64,000 bases of DNA from Spirochaetaceae bacterium. Its GTDB lineage: Bacteria > Spirochaetota > Spirochaetia > B11-G9. Location: the NCBI GenBank assembly GCA_015493635.1, contig WGCU01000013.1:1-64000 (forward strand), written 5' to 3'. Below, piece after piece: positions 63,393 through 64,000 of this stretch. The notes under the pieces were generated by a model. That model did no database searches. It was given only the letters and a program-made list of their open reading frames with translations, and had not been told where the DNA came from. Made by a program: the position numbers and the translations under genes. Position 1 is the stretch's first letter; each line of letters starts with the position of its first letter.

Positions 63393-64000
63393 ATGAAAAC
63401 AAGAATAAAAGATATACTTCAATCTTCCGGTGATGGACGTGAAATTACCGTAGAAGGATGGATAAGAACAAAAAGAGATTCAAAGAGTGTCTGCTTTATG
63501 GAAGTAACTGACGGGTCTTGTCTTAAAAATCTTCAGGTTATTATTGATAAAAATGTATTTGATCTTACCCGTGAAATTGAAAAGATTTCTACCGGAGCGA
63601 GTGTCGTTATACAAGGAAAGCTTGTTGCATCCCCGGGAAAAAATCAGAATGTTGAACTTCAGGGGCATAAAATTAAAATTCTGGGAGAATCTCCTGAAGA
63701 CTATCCATTGCAGAAAAAACGTCATTCCTTTGAATTCCTGAGAGAGATTGCCCACCTCAGACCCCGGACCAATACTATTGCGGCTGTAAGCAGAGTACGC
63801 AATGCCTTAAGTTTCGGTATTCATAAATTTTTTCAGGAAAATGGCTTTATCTATGTTCACACACCCCTTATTTCAGCCAGTGATGCCGAAGGAGCGGGAG
63901 AAATGTTTCAGGTTACTACCCTTGACCTGGAAAATCCGCCGAAAGCCCAGGGGAAGGTGGATTACACAAAGGATTTTTTCGGTAAAAAAGCAAATCTGAC
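63393..64000 (+). CDS. asnS: Asparagine--tRNA ligase (N-terminal part, cut by window edge)
   Basis: About 202 residues before the right edge. Begins MKTRIKDILQSSGDGREITVEG, an OB-fold anticodon-binding domain (about 15-105), then class II catalytic sequence with FIHTPLIS-like FIYVHTPLISASDAEGAGEMFQV. The lack of the Asp-specific loop and the presence of EGAGEMFQVTT favour AsnRS over AspRS. No ribosome-binding site is visible before the ATG at 63393. Confidence 0.9.
   Translation, partial: MKTRIKDILQSSGDGREITVEGWIRTKRDSKSVCFMEVTDGSCLKNLQVIIDKNVFDLTREIEKISTGASVVIQGKLVASPGKNQNVELQGHKIKILGESPEDYPLQKKRHSFEFLREIAHLRPRTNTIAAVSRVRNALSFGIHKFFQENGFIYVHTPLISASDAEGAGEMFQVTTLDLENPPKAQGKVDYTKDFFGKKANL

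Noticed and set aside
1..64000. tRNA genes, CRISPR arrays, insertion sequences, prophage or toxin-antitoxin pairs
   Set aside because: I looked for cloverleaf-like stretches, spaced direct repeats, transposase or integrase motifs and small paired genes and found none I could support.

Overview
This is a gene-dense chromosomal window with about 50 protein genes, most gaps under 100 bp and none over 200 bp. It most likely comes from a free-living spirochaete of the order Spirochaetales. That placement is an inference. It rests on a long chlamydia/treponeme-type GlyA, many membrane-anchored TPR proteins, a PilZ protein of a type I associate with spirochaetes, FecR domains fused to outer-membrane barrels, lipoproteins with loose lipoboxes, and several outer-membrane proteins that mark a diderm. 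I saw no tRNA, rRNA, CRISPR array, insertion sequence, phage gene or obvious transferred island. It reads as core chromosome with lineage-specific envelope genes.

Layout. 1-5.4 kb: a hotdog thioesterase, then a minus-strand operon of lipoprotein, PilZ/GAF-like protein and a 950-residue TPR protein with a decayed STAND-type ATPase core. 5.5-9.4 kb: a translationally coupled operon of aconitase, HD phosphohydrolase and TtcA. 9.5-12.3 kb: a ComFB-family protein converging on an unusual voltage-sensor protein and its hypothetical operon partner. 12.3-20.7 kb: an envelope block with a giant SprA-like outer-membrane protein, a beta-barrel protein and a FecR-barrel fusion, followed by mutL. 22.4-28 kb: three membrane-anchored or secreted TPR proteins in divergent units, a metallophosphoesterase and a ParB-like protein. 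28-30.8 kb: a lipoprotein, an acyltransferase and a DHOD-like protein. 30.9-37.7 kb: a seven-gene serine/glycine operon (serA-serC-Lrp regulator-gcvT-gcvH-gcvPA-gcvPB) with a good promoter and a good terminator. 37.8-45.1 kb: rpsU, recJ, recO, lon, a U32 protease-family protein and a VanZ-like protein. 45.1-55.5 kb: a long minus-strand series of glyA, valS, a double cyclic-nucleotide-domain regulator, a TIG/transglutaminase-like protein, a secreted protein, anti-sigma factor, ECF sigma factor and cysS. 55.5-64 kb: murB, mgtE, an outer-membrane-like protein, ackA, a DJ-1-like/DAHP synthase/MBL/ArsC-like operon, and the start of asnS, cut by the window edge.

Functionally the clearest circuit is one-carbon/serine metabolism: SerA and SerC make phosphoserine, GlyA interconverts serine and glycine, and the Gcv proteins burn glycine to methylene-tetrahydrofolate, with an Lrp-type regulator inside the operon. 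The second theme is envelope sensing: an ECF/anti-sigma pair with secreted TIG/transglutaminase-like partners, PilZ and ComFB proteins that may read cyclic dinucleotides, a cyclic-nucleotide regulator, and a voltage-sensor/HAMP-like membrane protein.

The observations most worth a second look are the voltage-sensor protein without a pore (10185-11330), the SprA-like giant protein (12315-17093), two genes that seem to start on non-canonical AUA/AUC codons behind very strong ribosome-binding sites (rpsU at 38062 and a TPR gene at 25020), a PilZ domain apparently split by a GAF-like insertion, and a transglutaminase-like protein lacking its catalytic cysteine. All family assignments were made by eye from motifs; no database search was possible.
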